DNA of 64,000 bases from Pararge aegeria (lineage: Eukaryota > Arthropoda > Insecta > Lepidoptera > Nymphalidae): the NCBI RefSeq assembly GCF_905163445.1, contig NC_053200.1, positions 12,028,001-12,092,000 on the forward strand, in the 5' to 3' direction. This document shows, in pieces, positions 1-12,206 of the stretch. The translations under genes and the position numbers were made by a program. The stretch's first letter is position 1. Every line of letters begins with the position of its first letter. The notes below the pieces were generated by a model. That model was given only the letters and a program-made list of their open reading frames with translations, searched no databases and was not told where the DNA came from.

Positions 1-163
1 ACCTTAGAGTTCTGAATGGTGTTCACATAGGAAATCTTCCAATCCGCACATGGTGAGCGTGACGGACTAGAGCCCGTCTCCTAAACCCTTCTCATTCTGA
101 GAGGAGATCCGTGCCCTATAAAATAAAATAAAAATAAAATAAAAAAATAAAAATAAAAAAGCC
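1..163 (+). repeat. SINE-B 3' fragment with A-rich tail
   Basis: Matches the body of the second SINE family here (AATCCGCAC, CTTCTCATTCTGAGAGGAGA, CCGTGCCC) and runs into an (AAAAT)n-like tail at 119-163. The 5' end lies outside the window. Confidence 0.6.
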
Positions 164-181
164 TTTATTTTGAAAACGTAT

Positions 182-330
182 AATATAATTTTTATTAATA
201 CATAACTATAACCTAAAATAAACTATTTAAAAACTAAATAAAATCTAAAACGTCCTCGAAACCACCGCAGCGAGGCACAGTTCCTAAGATGCTGGCAGCA
301 TTGCCCCTCTGGAAACGTAAACTAACTAAA
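182..330 (+). repeat. Dispersed repeat, twin of 14073-14172 plus 14908
   Basis: The ~100 bp ending GCGAGGCACAG is essentially identical to 14073-14172, then continues TTCCTAAGATGCTGGCAGCA as at 14908. This uninterrupted copy shows that the other one is split by an insertion. Family not identified. Confidence 0.7.
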
Positions 331-544
331 CGTACTCTCTCTCTAAAACGTATTACAATTATATTTTTACATATTTTTACTACAAATAACTTTACGTTTA
401 CTAAAAGTACATTTACGTTTAAGTGTGCCCTATATAGTGGGCCATTAATAATGCATCGCGGAGCAGTTAGGCAGGGTTTACACAAAGCCAGTGGCATGGC
501 CCGGCATGTTTCACGAGGCCAGTAATTCCTGTTTTTTTCATTCT

Positions 545-711
545 TGAAGCGGTGATAGCGCGTTTGGTAGGTGTGTGGAGTCCACCAATGTACCAGCATG
601 GTGATTACTGCCTTAACCCATTCTCATTGTGGGAGGAGACCCGTGCCCTGTAGTGGGTCGGTAATGGGTTTATGTGATGATGATGATGATGATGATGAAT
701 GATGATGATGT
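545..711 (+). repeat. SINE-B 3' part ending in (GAT)n
   Basis: Contains GGTGTGTGGAGTCCACCAAT, CATTCTCATTGTGGGAGGAG, CCGTGCCCTGTAGTGGG, then a GAT microsatellite (677-711), the usual end of this lepidopteran SINE. Confidence 0.65.
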
Positions 712-720
712 TTAATTTAA

Positions 721-989
721 TTGACAGCCGATTGGCGCAGTTTGCAGCAAACCTGCTTTCTGAGCCCAGAGGCGTTGGTTCGATTCCCACAACTGGAAAA
801 AGTTTGTGTGATGAACATGAATGTTTGTCAGTGTCTGGGTGTTTATATGTATCTTGTAAGTATTTATGTATATTATTCATAAAAATATTCATCAGTTATC
901 TTAGTTCCCATAACACAAGCTACGCTTACTTTGGGGCTAGATGGCGGTGTGTGTATTGTCGTAGTATATTTATTTATTTATTTATTTAT
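721..989 (+). repeat. SINE-A, full length
   Basis: tRNA-derived head (GACAGCCGATTGGCGCAGTT, B box GGTTCGATTCCC), body with CAGTGTCTGGGTGTTTATAT, CTTACTTTGGGGCTAGATGG, and tail (ATTT)n. One of about 14 copies in this window. Confidence 0.85.
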
Positions 990-1695
990 ATTATAAAGGG
1001 AAGGGAAGAATTTACATTTTAAAACCTGCACTCTGTTTCAATACAGACGTGCAGAGTATCAACGATTACTACATTATTCAGGAATATAATTATAGTCGGC
1101 GGTTTGTCATCCTCACGGGGGTAGTCAAAGGCAATTTCCTACACCAAGTTGGTATTCAGAAATCGAAACATAAAAATAAAATGTGTGACCCGTTATGGGA
1201 CGCCTGGCAGATGTGAAACATTAAAATTATTTTATATAAGTTATATGCATAAAAGAACAAATTACGACAGGGATCAGATATAACGTAAAAGACAAAGCAT
1301 TAAAAATTTGTTAGATAAAATAATTTTTATTAAATTTTTATTAAAAACAAAATAAAATTTTAAAAAATATTTTAATTTTAAATATTTATTCGAAATCCTC
1401 AGAACTAAGCTACGTATAGTAAACTACCTTTAGTATAGTACCTTTTTTTGGCTAATTCGGTAATCGAAACCTCCTCATGATCTATTAAGGACCAATCCCA
1501 ATAACTCTGCTACGTTATATTACCTAAACATAACAAATAACAGCCTATTAAACAGGTAATATACAATTACATTACACAAAGTCGTTACGCGAAGGTTATT
1601 AAGTATTTAAAAAAAAATTATAATAAGTATGATAGACGTTTATATTTCCTAGTTAATTTCATAGACAAGGAAACATAAATAAAATATGTATTTAC
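990..1695. other. AT-rich stretch, nothing recognised
   Basis: Low-complexity AAATTTT runs at 1315-1390; no coding or repeat family recognised. Confidence 0.5.
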
Positions 1696-1696
1696 C

Positions 1697-2150
1697 AGCT
1701 GTTGCCCGCGACTTCGTCTGCGTTTAATTTTTGTTTTTTGATGTGGCATTCAATTTAGTTGTAGTTGAAAAAAAAAAGGTTTCGGCATCGCTAAGCCTTA
1801 AATGAGGGGTTTGCTGCTGTCTGCTGAGGAGTTCTGTCCCCTATCTCCAACCACATTCATCAGATCTACACAAAGTTTTGGCAAAATTAAATACATATTA
1901 TAACCTCTATAGTACAAAAATAATTATTTAAATCGGTTATAATTTGTCGGAGTTATGGTGTTAAATCGTCAAACACTTTCATCCCCTCTCCCAAAGAAAC
2001 CGTACTTAATGTCGGGATAAAAAGTACCCTATATTACTTCTAACACTTCCAAGAATATGTGTACAAAGTTTCATATGGATCGGTTGAGTAGTTTTTGCGT
2101 GAAAGCGTAACAAACAAACTTACATTGACATTTATAATATTAGTAGGAAT
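1697..2150 (-). repeat. Lepidopteran TE with GACGAAGTCGCGGGC end
   Basis: Minus-strand reading starts ACTAATATTATAAATGTCAA, includes CTACTCAACCGATCC and ATCCCGACATTAAG, and ends GACGAAGTCGCGGGCAACAG. Widespread type of lepidopteran element; exact superfamily uncertain. Confidence 0.55.
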
Positions 2151-2182
2151 TGTTATTGCATACATAATACATGTAATTGCAG

Positions 2183-2410
2183 GCACATGAGACAACACCT
2201 ACGCCTCGAATTGATGGGCACAGGGCGGCATGTTGCAAACGTTCCCCTTGTACGACGTAACAGCACAACTGATGTTGCACTGAGATAACTCGCGATTTTG
2301 GAGACATATGACATTATTCCATGCTATTATGGTCTTTGGAAAATAAAACGGTCCTGCGGGTTTTTTAAAAACCGGATTAATTGTGAACGAAGTCGCGGGC
2401 AAAACCTAGT
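2183..2410 (+). repeat. Mixed repeat fragments
   Basis: Starts with a repeat-G fragment (CAGGCACATGAGACAACACC TACGCCTC) and ends with a GAAGTCGCGGGC...CTAGT terminus. 2411-2830 holds nothing I recognise. Confidence 0.4.
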
Positions 2411-2839
2411 CAAGCAATGGAACCATCTAGAAGGACGTACGAGAAAAAATAATGACCAAAATTGATAAAAAATTAACGGAAATATGAAGAACATTGCCAG
2501 CAAAACAAAAGATTAATGATAATCTCCTTTAGGAAGAAAACAACAGATTGATGAGTCAATTAAAAAATAAAAATCGTTTCCTCAAAATATGACCCAAAGG
2601 AAATCGCACACCGGACCTTGAAAGCTTTGGAGGCCAGGAGCGAGTTAAGGAGGCCGTCAACTTACCTTCTACGGTAGATAAAGTCTTGGTCATAACCCTG
2701 GTTCAGTAACGTTATAATTTAATTTTCGATTTATTAAAATTTCACAATCATTAGGTACTACAGATTATATAGTCCGTGATTATAATGAACAATGTTAAAT
2801 AATCTATATCTACTTTTATTGTATCTCTTGATCTTTTGA

Positions 2840-3118
2840 CGACTACCTTGACGCAGCGGTGAGTGTTGTGGTTTTAAGTTGGTGGACCCGGGATCGATTT
2901 AGATAAGGGAAAATTTGGGAATTTATTCTAAATTTTCTCTTCTGGTCTGGTGGGAGGCTTCGGCCATGGCTAGCTACCGCGCATTACGCGTTCCGATACT
3001 TTGTCAATTTGGGGTAAGGTTTCAATATAACTGTCATACTCCCTAGAAGGTTAACCCGCTACCATCTTATACAGGATTATAAAATACCACTAGGTGAGAT
3101 TGCAAACAAAGCTTTTAG
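2840..3118 (+). repeat. Repeat J (tRNA-like head, GTGAGATTGCA end)
   Basis: GACGCAGCGGTGAGTGTTGT head with GGGATCGATT, then GGTCTGGTGGGAGGCTTCGG, CTACCATCTTA and AGGTGAGATTGCA. Matches copies at 30750-31512 (+) and 31735-31950 (-). Confidence 0.55.
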
Positions 3119-3289
3119 GGCAATAAAAAAATTTAAAAAATATGCGTTTGATTCAGACGCTGAACAGAGTTTAATAAAATCTGGGACAAGCATAGGTTGC
3201 ATTCTAAAGATAGAAAAAGAAAGATACGTTTTAATGCAACTGGGAACCGTATTCAAGAAATCTTATCTTAAACCAATAATATATAAAGC

Positions 3290-3644
3290 TGAAGTTTGTT
3301 TGTTTGTTTAATTGAACGCGGTGATCGCAGGAACTATTGGTTTTATTTGAATAATTCTTTCAGTGTTGGATAGCCCTTTTATCGAGGGAAGTTATAGGTT
3401 AAAGTTATAAGTTCAATTTATCATCACGCTCAGACCAATAGGAGCATAGTTCCAAAATCGGGGTATTTTTCCTTTTGAGAGCTTCCGGTGTGTGCGCTGC
3501 GTAAAAGGTTAAAGTTTTGATAAAACCATGTACCAATCACAAAGTTATTCCCCTTTAAAAGTTCTAATAAAAAGTCCGGGATAGTATGTCTATCTTTTAA
3601 GTTTTAAGGTTGACTTATTCGTGGACGAAGTCGCGAGGGACTGC
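3290..3644 (+). repeat. TE copy ending GACGAAGTCGCGAGGGACTGCTAGT
   Basis: Begins TGAAGTTTGTTTGTTTGTTT, carries GATAGCCCTTTTATCGAGG, CAATAGGAGCATAGTT, CCTTTAAAAGTTCTAATAAA and the GTCGCG/CTAGT end. Shares its 3' half with 29770-29941. Confidence 0.6.
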
Positions 3645-3911
3645 TAGTAAAAATAAAAATGGCAGTCAACTACCGGCGTTGGTACCTGATTTTGCAATAG
3701 GTCTCAGCTTCTTAATTAAAGATTTTAAAAATGCTTTTTAATAACTTTACAACAACCTTCCAACCTGATGGGTGGATTTTCGTAAAATCGTTTACAATAA
3801 ACCGCTACGGTATAATAAACCTACCTACTATATTATAAACATTATTAGTTTGAATATACGAAGAATACGTTTAAAAATACGAAGAACAACGCATGGACGT
3901 GTTATTAACTA

Positions 3912-3952
3912 ACATTTTTTGTTACGTTCAAAATAAACGTAACAAAAAATGT
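3912..3952. repeat. Perfect 17-bp inverted repeat
   Basis: ACATTTTTTGTTACGTT (3912-3928), 7-base loop, exact reverse complement at 3936-3952. Confidence 0.85.
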
Positions 3953-3954
3953 AA

Positions 3955-6900
3955 AGTACTTATTTAGTATGTTTTCCTGTTTCATCGTGACCGTGACGTG
4001 AAGTACGTTTTATACGAGTAGCTGTTATACTATGATAACATCAACGATATGATAATATTATAAACGAAATTTTTACACATTTATGAATTAAGTTTTAAAA
4101 TGAAGTGTTAATTAATTTTATAATTTTCATTATAATGTTTTTACCTTTTACACTTGTAGCAAGCAACTATCAAATTTGTAAATTTTAAAATGCATGTAAA
4201 AATTTTGGAGGCTGCTACTTATTTTGTTATATTCACTTTAAAATATATAAATTTGATATTTCCTACAAGAGTATTTAAAAACACTATATTTTTATTTTTA
4301 TATTCTTTATGTGAAAAAAGAATTAATAAGAACGATCTAAATAAAACTTTGCTAGAATATCTTCTTTTGTTAACTTCTCAAGATTGATTGTAGTCGGCTG
4401 TTTTTATGGCTATATAATGGCTGCATCAATTCTAATACGGTTTTAACGAGTCGTCTACGCTATCGTTACTTTAGAAATGGAATAATGAGAGGTATCAAAT
4501 ATAATGACAAATTTCAGGCGTGAATTTAAATATTTAATAGAGATTGCTGTTGAAGTTCGTTTTTTAACTCAGTGTAAATATAGTAATATATTTTTTTTTT
4601 CAATTAAAGGATTGCATTTTTATAAATAAAAAAGGGTGTGCGTGTCTCCTTTACGCGCGATTGAAGTAAAACTTTTATTATTATTTATTGATGAAAGAGT
4701 AAAATGTTCCTGGGTCTCCGCCATTTCATTTAATATTGACTATTTAATTTTATATTCTATTTAAAATTAATTAATACCACTTTCAAAGTTACTAACTTAA
4801 ATTGAGAGTAGAAAATTGAAGGTTAGATCAGCACATCGCACACGTACTTATTTTTAGAGATTTAAAAAAAAAATTGCATTTTATATTTTTTTTAAACTGT
4901 TGAATACACTTTGCACAATTGATCCGTTTGAAAATGTTGGAGTATCAATATATATGACATATACTTACGACCAATCCAAATTATTATTTTTAAATAGCGA
5001 AAACTATACTATACGTCTGACATAAGCGTTACTTCCGACAGAAAAAAAAAACTGAGTTACTCCCGAGTCGCGCCTAAAGAATTTTTACTTCAAAAACAAA
5101 ATTCAGTTTTAATTTCGTTCGATCCACCAAAAATTCTATTTTAATGGTGTATCAACCAACGTATAAACCAAATGTACTTTCTTTTACACCAAAAAACTTT
5201 CTGAAAACGTTGAAATGGTAATAGCTTTGAGGAAAAATGATTTGAATGATTTCTGCATAAATAACGAACAACAGGTAAAGAACATGAAATATGCAAGTGA
5301 TGGGCAAACTATTTTTAAAACCTCAACAAGACTGAACAAAAAGCGCAGCATTGCAACTTTCTCGTCTACGTCTCTTCAGATTATTTAGAGCCAGTTATAA
5401 AGACGATCTAAGATAGCAGGTGTTATTTGGACTTAATTTTATTTTTATAACTTCTTTTTAACAATGCATAATTCCAAATATCTTTAAAAGCTAATTAAAC
5501 ACTGACTCATTATTCACTATTCGCGCTGTCGGTTTTATTAAAATATTTATTGCTCGTATATATATAAGAAAATAAATATAATCATGAAAATGTTATAGGT
5601 ACTAATAACGTTTTTAAATATCCGCGTTGTAAGAATATTGACGTGATTTAGTGCAAACTTAATATTTTTAAAAATAAAATAACTTCGACCGAATATCTTC
5701 TGATTCCTCAGATAATATTGTTAGAAATGTACTGCTAGTTTCTAAAGCACAGTTTTTTTTCCTGTAAGAATAAAATATATGAAAATACCTAAGTTAAATA
5801 AATTTAGAAATGTTATAGGAGGTTGTCAATTCGCTGTATTTTTTTTTTATGTTTGATACCTCATAACTCCGTCATTTATTACAAGATTTGATAATTCTTC
5901 TTATGAATGAAACTGTATTCTTCCTATGGGATTTTGGAAAAATCTGAGGAACTGTATATTAGCAAAATTGGTCACGAACTAACTTTTTTTCGCTATGACA
6001 AACTACATAGATAACTGATTGTATAAGTATATATTGTATAATGCTTAAGCGCCATAAATACTCCGTTATTTGTAATTACTAACTACGTTTTTGCGGCGCT
6101 TGCGTTTGAGACTTTGGACCCATGGTCTTCGGACAACATTTTGGGTACCATGCCCATAAGTGAACAGTTAGACGGCTTATATTTATTGTAAATATTAATT
6201 TTAGGTTCTAATTATTATTTCCATAGTAAACTTTCAACTCTTTTAGCAGAGCAGATTTTCAACTTTCAACTCTTTTAGCAGAACTCAGCACATTAAATAC
6301 GAGTATATCACTCAAAAGATATAAACTTTTTTAAGTCGGTTAAAAAATATGTTATCTACCAAACATTAACCAAATTATGTTTCAACCACAAACCGGTTAC
6401 TATTAAAGCAATGATAGAGCAATCTGTACTTATGTAACATAGCCGTGGTTATCTGATGGTTATTATTTAGAATATCTTGTTCGCTTAGCGCATGCACCAA
6501 TGTATCTCTACAGTCAAGAGAAAGGTGATCATGATAATAAGAAGAAAACAACATTTTATAACATAGCCAAGCCGAGAAAACAAAAACAAATTGGTCTGCG
6601 TACAGTTGTCGTTATTCTGCTACACACAATTTTATACAATAAACAGACAAATCCTTAATACTAGCCTTTTCGACAAGAATACAGTGTGAAAAGGACAGCT
6701 CTAGTGGCAAGTCTAATTTATTTAAAAGTTGCGAAAATACAAGATCACTAAATATTCCTAAAAATAATTTATAACGCAATTAACAGTGGATACAAAAATT
6801 CGTGACGGAGGTACATGATCTCACGTTAGCGGTCATTGACAGAGTTATTGTCTATACAAACGGTTGAACTTAACCGAATCTACTTACTACATTTTATTTT

Positions 6901-7425
6901 AGATGCTCCGTTAACTATTATAATTATCCCAGTTCCCTCGATTTCTGCAGACCCACAGATCGTAAACTGATGACAATGGGACCATGTTGGATGTACACAG
7001 TTTCAAACAAAAAAATATTTATTCAAATCGTTTAAAAATTATGGAGTTCTGGAGGCAACTTGCAACTCTACCTAAGCTATGTGTATGTGTATTAGAGCCT
7101 TTTATATTATTTTACTTATTAAGTATATTGTGAACTATGCTTTTAAACTATTGCTTTAAAATATTATTCAAATTCTTCAATTATACTGCGAAATTATAGC
7201 TTGCAAAAAAATATAATTCTTATTTCGCGATTTATAATGCTAACTTATATATAGCTTCTAATAAGGATTCTGTCTAGCTACGTTTAATTTATTCATAAAA
7301 ATGAATTTCCTTATTATTCTGAAATAAATATTAATGTTATATGATTGTCGTACAAAACATAATTTATTGATTTTAATAAAAAATATTTAAAATATTTTGG
7401 TCGCTTTGGATTGTAACATTCGAAG
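3955..7425. other. Long AT-rich non-coding stretch
   Basis: No conserved coding segment, splice-consistent exon or recognised repeat. The ORF at 4190-4387 is AT-driven (Ile/Leu/Phe/Asn/Lys-rich) and not supported. Confidence 0.5.
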
Positions 7426-7618
7426 TTAAAGGTAATCGGGGAACTACGTCCCCGAACTTAAGGTATTAATTTCCCAGATTTTTGACGACAACTACACTTC
7501 AATCTCATCCACTGTCACAGTAGTCTCCCCCTTCATCCCCGATGTCGTCAAGCCTTAGAGCTCAACTCCTGAGGAGCTCCCGAAGTCCCCATTCCCCAGT
7601 AACATCGTAACAACCCTT

Positions 7619-7805
7619 ATGAAGGTTATCAGCTACAGTCCATTGAAAAAAAATATCGGAACTTATTCATTCCTCTGGTCAGTAACAATGAGTCCACCGG
7701 CGTCAAAAGACGGATGCGCGGGCGACATGCGTATTCAAATACAAATTGTTGCAAATGTGGAATGTGATGGTGATTGTGTGATAAACATCGATAATAATAT
7801 GACAG
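7619..7805 (+). CDS. Putative distal alternative first exon of the ALDH gene
   Basis: An open frame runs from an in-frame stop near 7556 through ATG 7619 and ATG 7688 (better context, A at -3) to a consensus donor, ACAG|GTAAGT, at 7806. It ends in phase 1, exactly as exon 1 at 20552 does, so splicing to 22237 would read ...NNMTG-TLSSSKPK. The predicted leader is about 39 residues from ATG 7688 and carries four acidic/Cys-rich turns but no signal peptide I recognise. The block 7425-7805 is less AT-rich than its surroundings. It could instead be a first exon of another gene or chance; no transcript evidence is available. Confidence 0.42.
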
Positions 7806-7952
7806 GTAAGTAATTTATTTATTATTGACTTCATTGATTTAATGTGTTACTATAAAGATTTATAAACTCCACTTATATTATAAGAAAATGTATTTTTCTT
7901 GGTCGATGTTGATGGCATTTCTTTCACGCAGCAATAGGGCAAATATCTCGTC

Positions 7953-8020
7953 CATACGGAACGTTTTTTTTCGTTATTGAATAATACGAAATACCGAATA
8001 ACGAAAAAAAAAAACGTATG
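7953..8020. repeat. Imperfect inverted repeat
   Basis: CATACG..CGTTTTTTTTCGTTATT (from 7953) faces CGAATAACGAAAAA..CGTATG (to 8020) with a short AT loop. Confidence 0.6.
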
Positions 8021-8277
8021 AACATATTAACATACAATGTAAGAACTATGAATAAAATGATTATTGGCCATTGAAGGAATAATAGATATCCAAAACACAA
8101 TGCATCCTTAATTCCTTAAAATGAGAAACATATGATATAGCCTGTTCAAAAAATATAGTCAGTAAAGCCTGAAACATAAGTATCTATAACAAAAAAGTAA
8201 GGTGTTTCAAATCAAATTGGTTAGTGTATTTTTGAAAACCGTGCCCTAATAATAATATACCTACATCTATTTATTAT

Positions 8278-8305
8278 TAGCTATAATAATAATTATTATA
8301 GCTAT
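8278..8305. repeat. AT palindrome
   Basis: TAGCTATAATAATAATTATTATAGCTA is near self-complementary; likely simple sequence. Confidence 0.5.
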
Positions 8306-8690
8306 AATATTTTTTATTACTTAGGTACCTAGCATATTGGCCAACAATAAAGCCAACAATTTACGTAGCTTCGTATGCAACTTTGATCGATTTATACATT
8401 TATCTCAGCATAACTCTTTCTCTCTTCATGCTAAAAAATAGTGTAATCCAATTCACAATTTTCCCCCATCAGATATCAAAGAGGATACAAACACTCGGTT
8501 AACATATAATATTATTACTAAATCTAAAAATAGTGTAGTAGAGAAAAGATTTGCAGCGCGCATTATTAAGTAAACTGTTGACATTATCGATAAGTTGCTT
8601 GAATCTATAAAGCTAAATTATAAACCAGCTCGTTATATAACATTATGGTGATCTGGGACGACAATATGTAATTATTTTATTAATTATAAT

Positions 8691-8760
8691 GACGGCCGAG
8701 GGGCGCAGTGGGCAGCGACCCTGCTTTCTGAGTCCAAGGCCGTGGGTTCGATTCCCTATA
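8691..8760 (+). repeat. SINE-A head fragment
   Basis: GACGGCCGAGGGGCGCAGTG to GTGGGTTCGATTCCC, then unrelated sequence; 3' truncated. 8761-9245 shows nothing recognisable. Confidence 0.8.
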
Positions 8761-9249
8761 TTATGTTCGATTATATAAGTAAGTATATGTCATTAAGATG
8801 CTCCCGTAGAACTTTCTCCTCCGTTAATATGACACTGTTATCTTGACTTTCATTCCCTTAAGTGTCCTCAATTTTAAGTCCAAATTATTATCTTAAAGAC
8901 TTTAACTACTAGACTCTAATAATTACTACAGATAGTTTCTAGAGTAGGTCTGGACCAATGAGGAAGTTGGTAGAAAAACGTGGCAACATTAAAATAATAC
9001 TGACAGCTAAATCAGGTATCTACGTGAGTTAAAAATTTCACCTTGCATTCCAAATTTCGTTAATCGCTGATGCAAGATGAAATAACTAATTGATGCAATT
9101 AAAATGTATTGCATCGTTATGATCGTCGTAAATATTAAATCTAATCAAGCAGAAGAAAATTCTAACACGGTTTTTTTTTTATAAAATTCATCACAGAGCT
9201 CTTTCGCTTTTATAGTATTGTTTGTGTAATTTGTACTAATGAATATAAT

Positions 9250-9500
9250 TCAAATTCAAATTCAAAATTCTTTTATTCGAAATAGGCCTTATATATAACT
9301 TTTCAAACGTAGAGTTTGTGACGTGTAGTGACTCTGCCACCAGTTTATACTTATGCTTTTTGCTGTAGTTGAGGAACCTTTAGTTTTCCTGGGATACAAA
9401 GTGTCCTATGTCCGTCTCCACGATGCAAGCTAACTCTATGCAAATTTTACCAACACTGGTTTACAGGTGCAAACATTGCGTGCGTTGAATCCATACTAAT
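9250..9500 (-). repeat. LINE 3'-end fragment
   Basis: TTCTTTTATTCGAAATAGGCC reads on the minus strand as a tail with ...AATAAAAGAATTTTGAATTTG, a common non-LTR 3' end in Lepidoptera. Followed near 9485 by ACTAATATTATAAATGCG, a different repeat terminus. Confidence 0.45.
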
Positions 9501-10500
9501 ATTATAAATGCGTTATAGTAACAGTTTAAAGTACGGAGAGTAATATAAGCTAATAGGCTTTGATTCTGGAAACGTCAGATTGTTGAATAAGTGTTATTAA
9601 TCAGTAAATGAAATGTTGGCTATGAATAAATAAATTAAAAATATTAAGTCAAGGATTTAAAAATAAAAATAAAAATAAATTTTGAAAATAACATTTATTA
9701 TAACAATTGACATCAATGTTTAAATTATATAATTTATTGTTTTTTTTTTAGTTAAAATATGACTTATTCTTTAATACGATTTTATTTTTAATATTTTAAT
9801 ATATTATTTGCAAGCTAACTGCTTGAATAATATTGCACGCCTGAAATGGCAAACTGTAAGACCCAAACCTTTAGGCTTATAAGACCATTATATATTCACA
9901 GTTTATGCAATAAAAGAATTATAAATTATCAAATTTCCAAGGGCGGCCGGGGCTCGAACACACTAGGCTATCATCGCTTCCAGTGACCAATATAGCACAC
10001 TAGTATCATAATGTACTATTAAAAACAGCTATGTAGATAGATCCCAAAATCAACAATTAATTATATCAGCGAGGCAGTTTATCTAATATTTGCTCGCATG
10101 CAACTATTGCGCACTGCCCACAAGTTGCATAATAATTATTATCGTGGGAAATAAAAACGTTACGCTACGTTATGCTACGCGACGCTACGCAACACGTAAT
10201 CTGGCTTTTTGCGTTATTAGGTTATAACGTTTTGCTACGCAGTACTCATGTTAATCCCGGTCCCTGTGATCATCGCTTGTGATAGTAGTCGTTAAAGCTC
10301 GCCAACCGAAAACGGTCTGTTTTCAATAAGAAAGCCCTCCCGGCTTCTCGCTGTAATGATCTATGCACACAGAAACTATCAAATAGATGCTTAGAAATTT
10401 CGTAGATCGCTAGGACAGCCTCTATCGCCTTTTCTACCTCGATTCGTATTTCCGGCGGACGCAGATCTTCCTAGGCATCTACTTCTTATTATCTACAAAA
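9501..10500. other. Non-coding; small repeat pieces
   Basis: A minus SINE-B head fragment (GGCCGGGGCTCGAACACACT, 9943-10000) and an ACGCTACG-rich block (10155-10240). No gene recognised. Confidence 0.4.
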
Positions 10501-10502
10501 TT

Positions 10503-11149
10503 GACGGCCGATTGGCGCAGTTTGCAGCGACCCTGCTTTCTGAACCCAAGGCCGTGGGTTTGATTCCCACTACTGCAAAATGTTTGTGTAATGAGCATGA
10601 ATATTTTTCAGTGTCTGGGTGTTTATATGTATATTCTAAGTATTTATGTATATCTATATATACATAAAAGAGAAAGTGTGTGGGTATATTCCGTATAGGC
10701 TCCGAAACGGCTGGACCGATTTCAATGAAACTTTCAGGGAATCTCCGGATTAACCTGGCAAGTAATCCTGTAAAGTTTGGTGACGATCGGAGCACTCCTA
10801 TTTTTGAACTGTCAAATACAGCTTTTATTTACTATGATGATATTCTATTGTTGGGTGTACATGGGTGTAGATAATGATCTTCACCCGCTCGAGAAGAGAA
10901 TAGAAGAGAATGAATACGGAGAGAAATAAATGATTTAATATATTATGACTTAAATTAAAAATTTAATGATGTAAGTTTATTGTTTAAATAAAATAAAGCA
11001 AAATCTAGCCCGGCGATGCGGGCTGGGTACGCTAGTTATTCATAAAAATATTCATCAGTCATCTTAGTACTCATAACACAAGCTACGCTTACTTTGGGGC
11101 TAGATGGTGATGTGTGTATTGTCGTAGTATATTTATTTATTTATTTATT
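10503..11149 (+). repeat. SINE-A split by a Helitron
   Basis: Head and body at 10503-10652 and body/tail at 11036-11149 join into one ordinary SINE-A (TATGTATA + TTATTCATAAAA) once 10653-11035 is removed. Confidence 0.85.
10653..11035 (+). mobile_element. Non-autonomous Helitron, 383 bp
   Basis: Starts TC (TCTATATATACATAAAAG), ends CTAG, flanked by A on the left and T on the right, with no target duplication. A 6-bp hairpin AGCCCG/CGGGCT (11007-11024) lies 7 bases before CTAG. It carries CGGCTGGACCGATTTCAATG. No Rep/helicase coding, so it must be mobilised in trans. Confidence 0.85.
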
Positions 11150-12062
11150 ACCTACAAAAATGTTCCCTAGGGAATATATCTATCTATCATAGTTAAGTCG
11201 CAATAGCAGCTTTTGTGTTTTAACATTTTATTAGAGTCGATATTTGAATCATAACAATTACATTTAGGAATACTTAGTCAACAAACATGTTAATGGAAAA
11301 TGATGCGCAGTTTTCTCTTTTGGTTGTAACTAATAATTCGCGCGCAGGTATAAACAAAGACATTAGCATCCTGCATACATTAAAACTATAATAAAGAATG
11401 AAGCGAGTATTTGCATTTTTAGAACATAAACTATCGTTAATCCTACTCATTATTGATAAATGGATGTACGGATGTTTGGTACACATTCACTCAAAAACTA
11501 CCGAAAGGATTTAACTGAAATTTGGAAAGGACAGTTAACAACCTGGGATAACATATAGGTACTGAATACACCGTAAAAATCCGCGCATTAAGCACTTTAA
11601 AACGCAAAAGTTTTTTTACATACATCTCTAAGACATACCAATAACAAGTTGACACTAGTAGATAAATATTAACTCACAAGCAAATCTAATGTGAATTGGC
11701 GATTCATACAAAGAACGTTGGAAGTAGGTAGTTAGGTACAAGGTAAGCACTGTTTTATTGTTCGCTATTGTTTTTTTTTTACAATGATCGTTTGTCTCGC
11801 CATTAAAGTGTCTAGAATTTTCTATATTATATTAATAATGTTTTAAATATAACAAAGAGGCAATGTCGCGTACTAGGGAATCATTCATCACAAGTTATCA
11901 ACATAAGTAAAGGGGCGGAGAGCAATATTGATGGTCTGCACACTCTGTTTTCCTGACGATTATGGCCACGGTGGTCTAACACCAGAGAGATTTGCGAGTT
12001 ACGCGGGAGATATTATTGTGCAAAAGTGAGAGCTAACACCTGCGTTAGCGCAAAATCTCTAT
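11150..12062. other. Nothing recognised
   Basis: AT-rich; no exon or clear repeat. The minus ORF 11274-11486 has no family resemblance. Confidence 0.45.
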
Positions 12063-12206
12063 TCACTCACTCTTAAAGTCCGATGGGACTGCAGCTCCGA
12101 TACGACCGGAAAGAGATCGGCTCAAGACCGTCAGCTTAGCTTTTTCTGCGAGGCACGGGGGCGAATCACTGCCAACTTCCAAACTCCGGGCTGATACTTT
12201 TTTTTT
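12063..12206 (-). repeat. SINE-C fragment
   Basis: Minus strand contains CGATCTCTTTCCGGTCGTAT, CGGAGCTGCAG and GTGCCTCG, matching the body of the full copy at 57270-57620. Confidence 0.65.

Noticed and set aside
699..1022. Recurring ~100-aa ORFs such as this one and those at 24508, 29055, 44085
   Set aside because: All lie in SINE-A copies and share SINE-encoded words; translation artefacts of a repeat, not genes.
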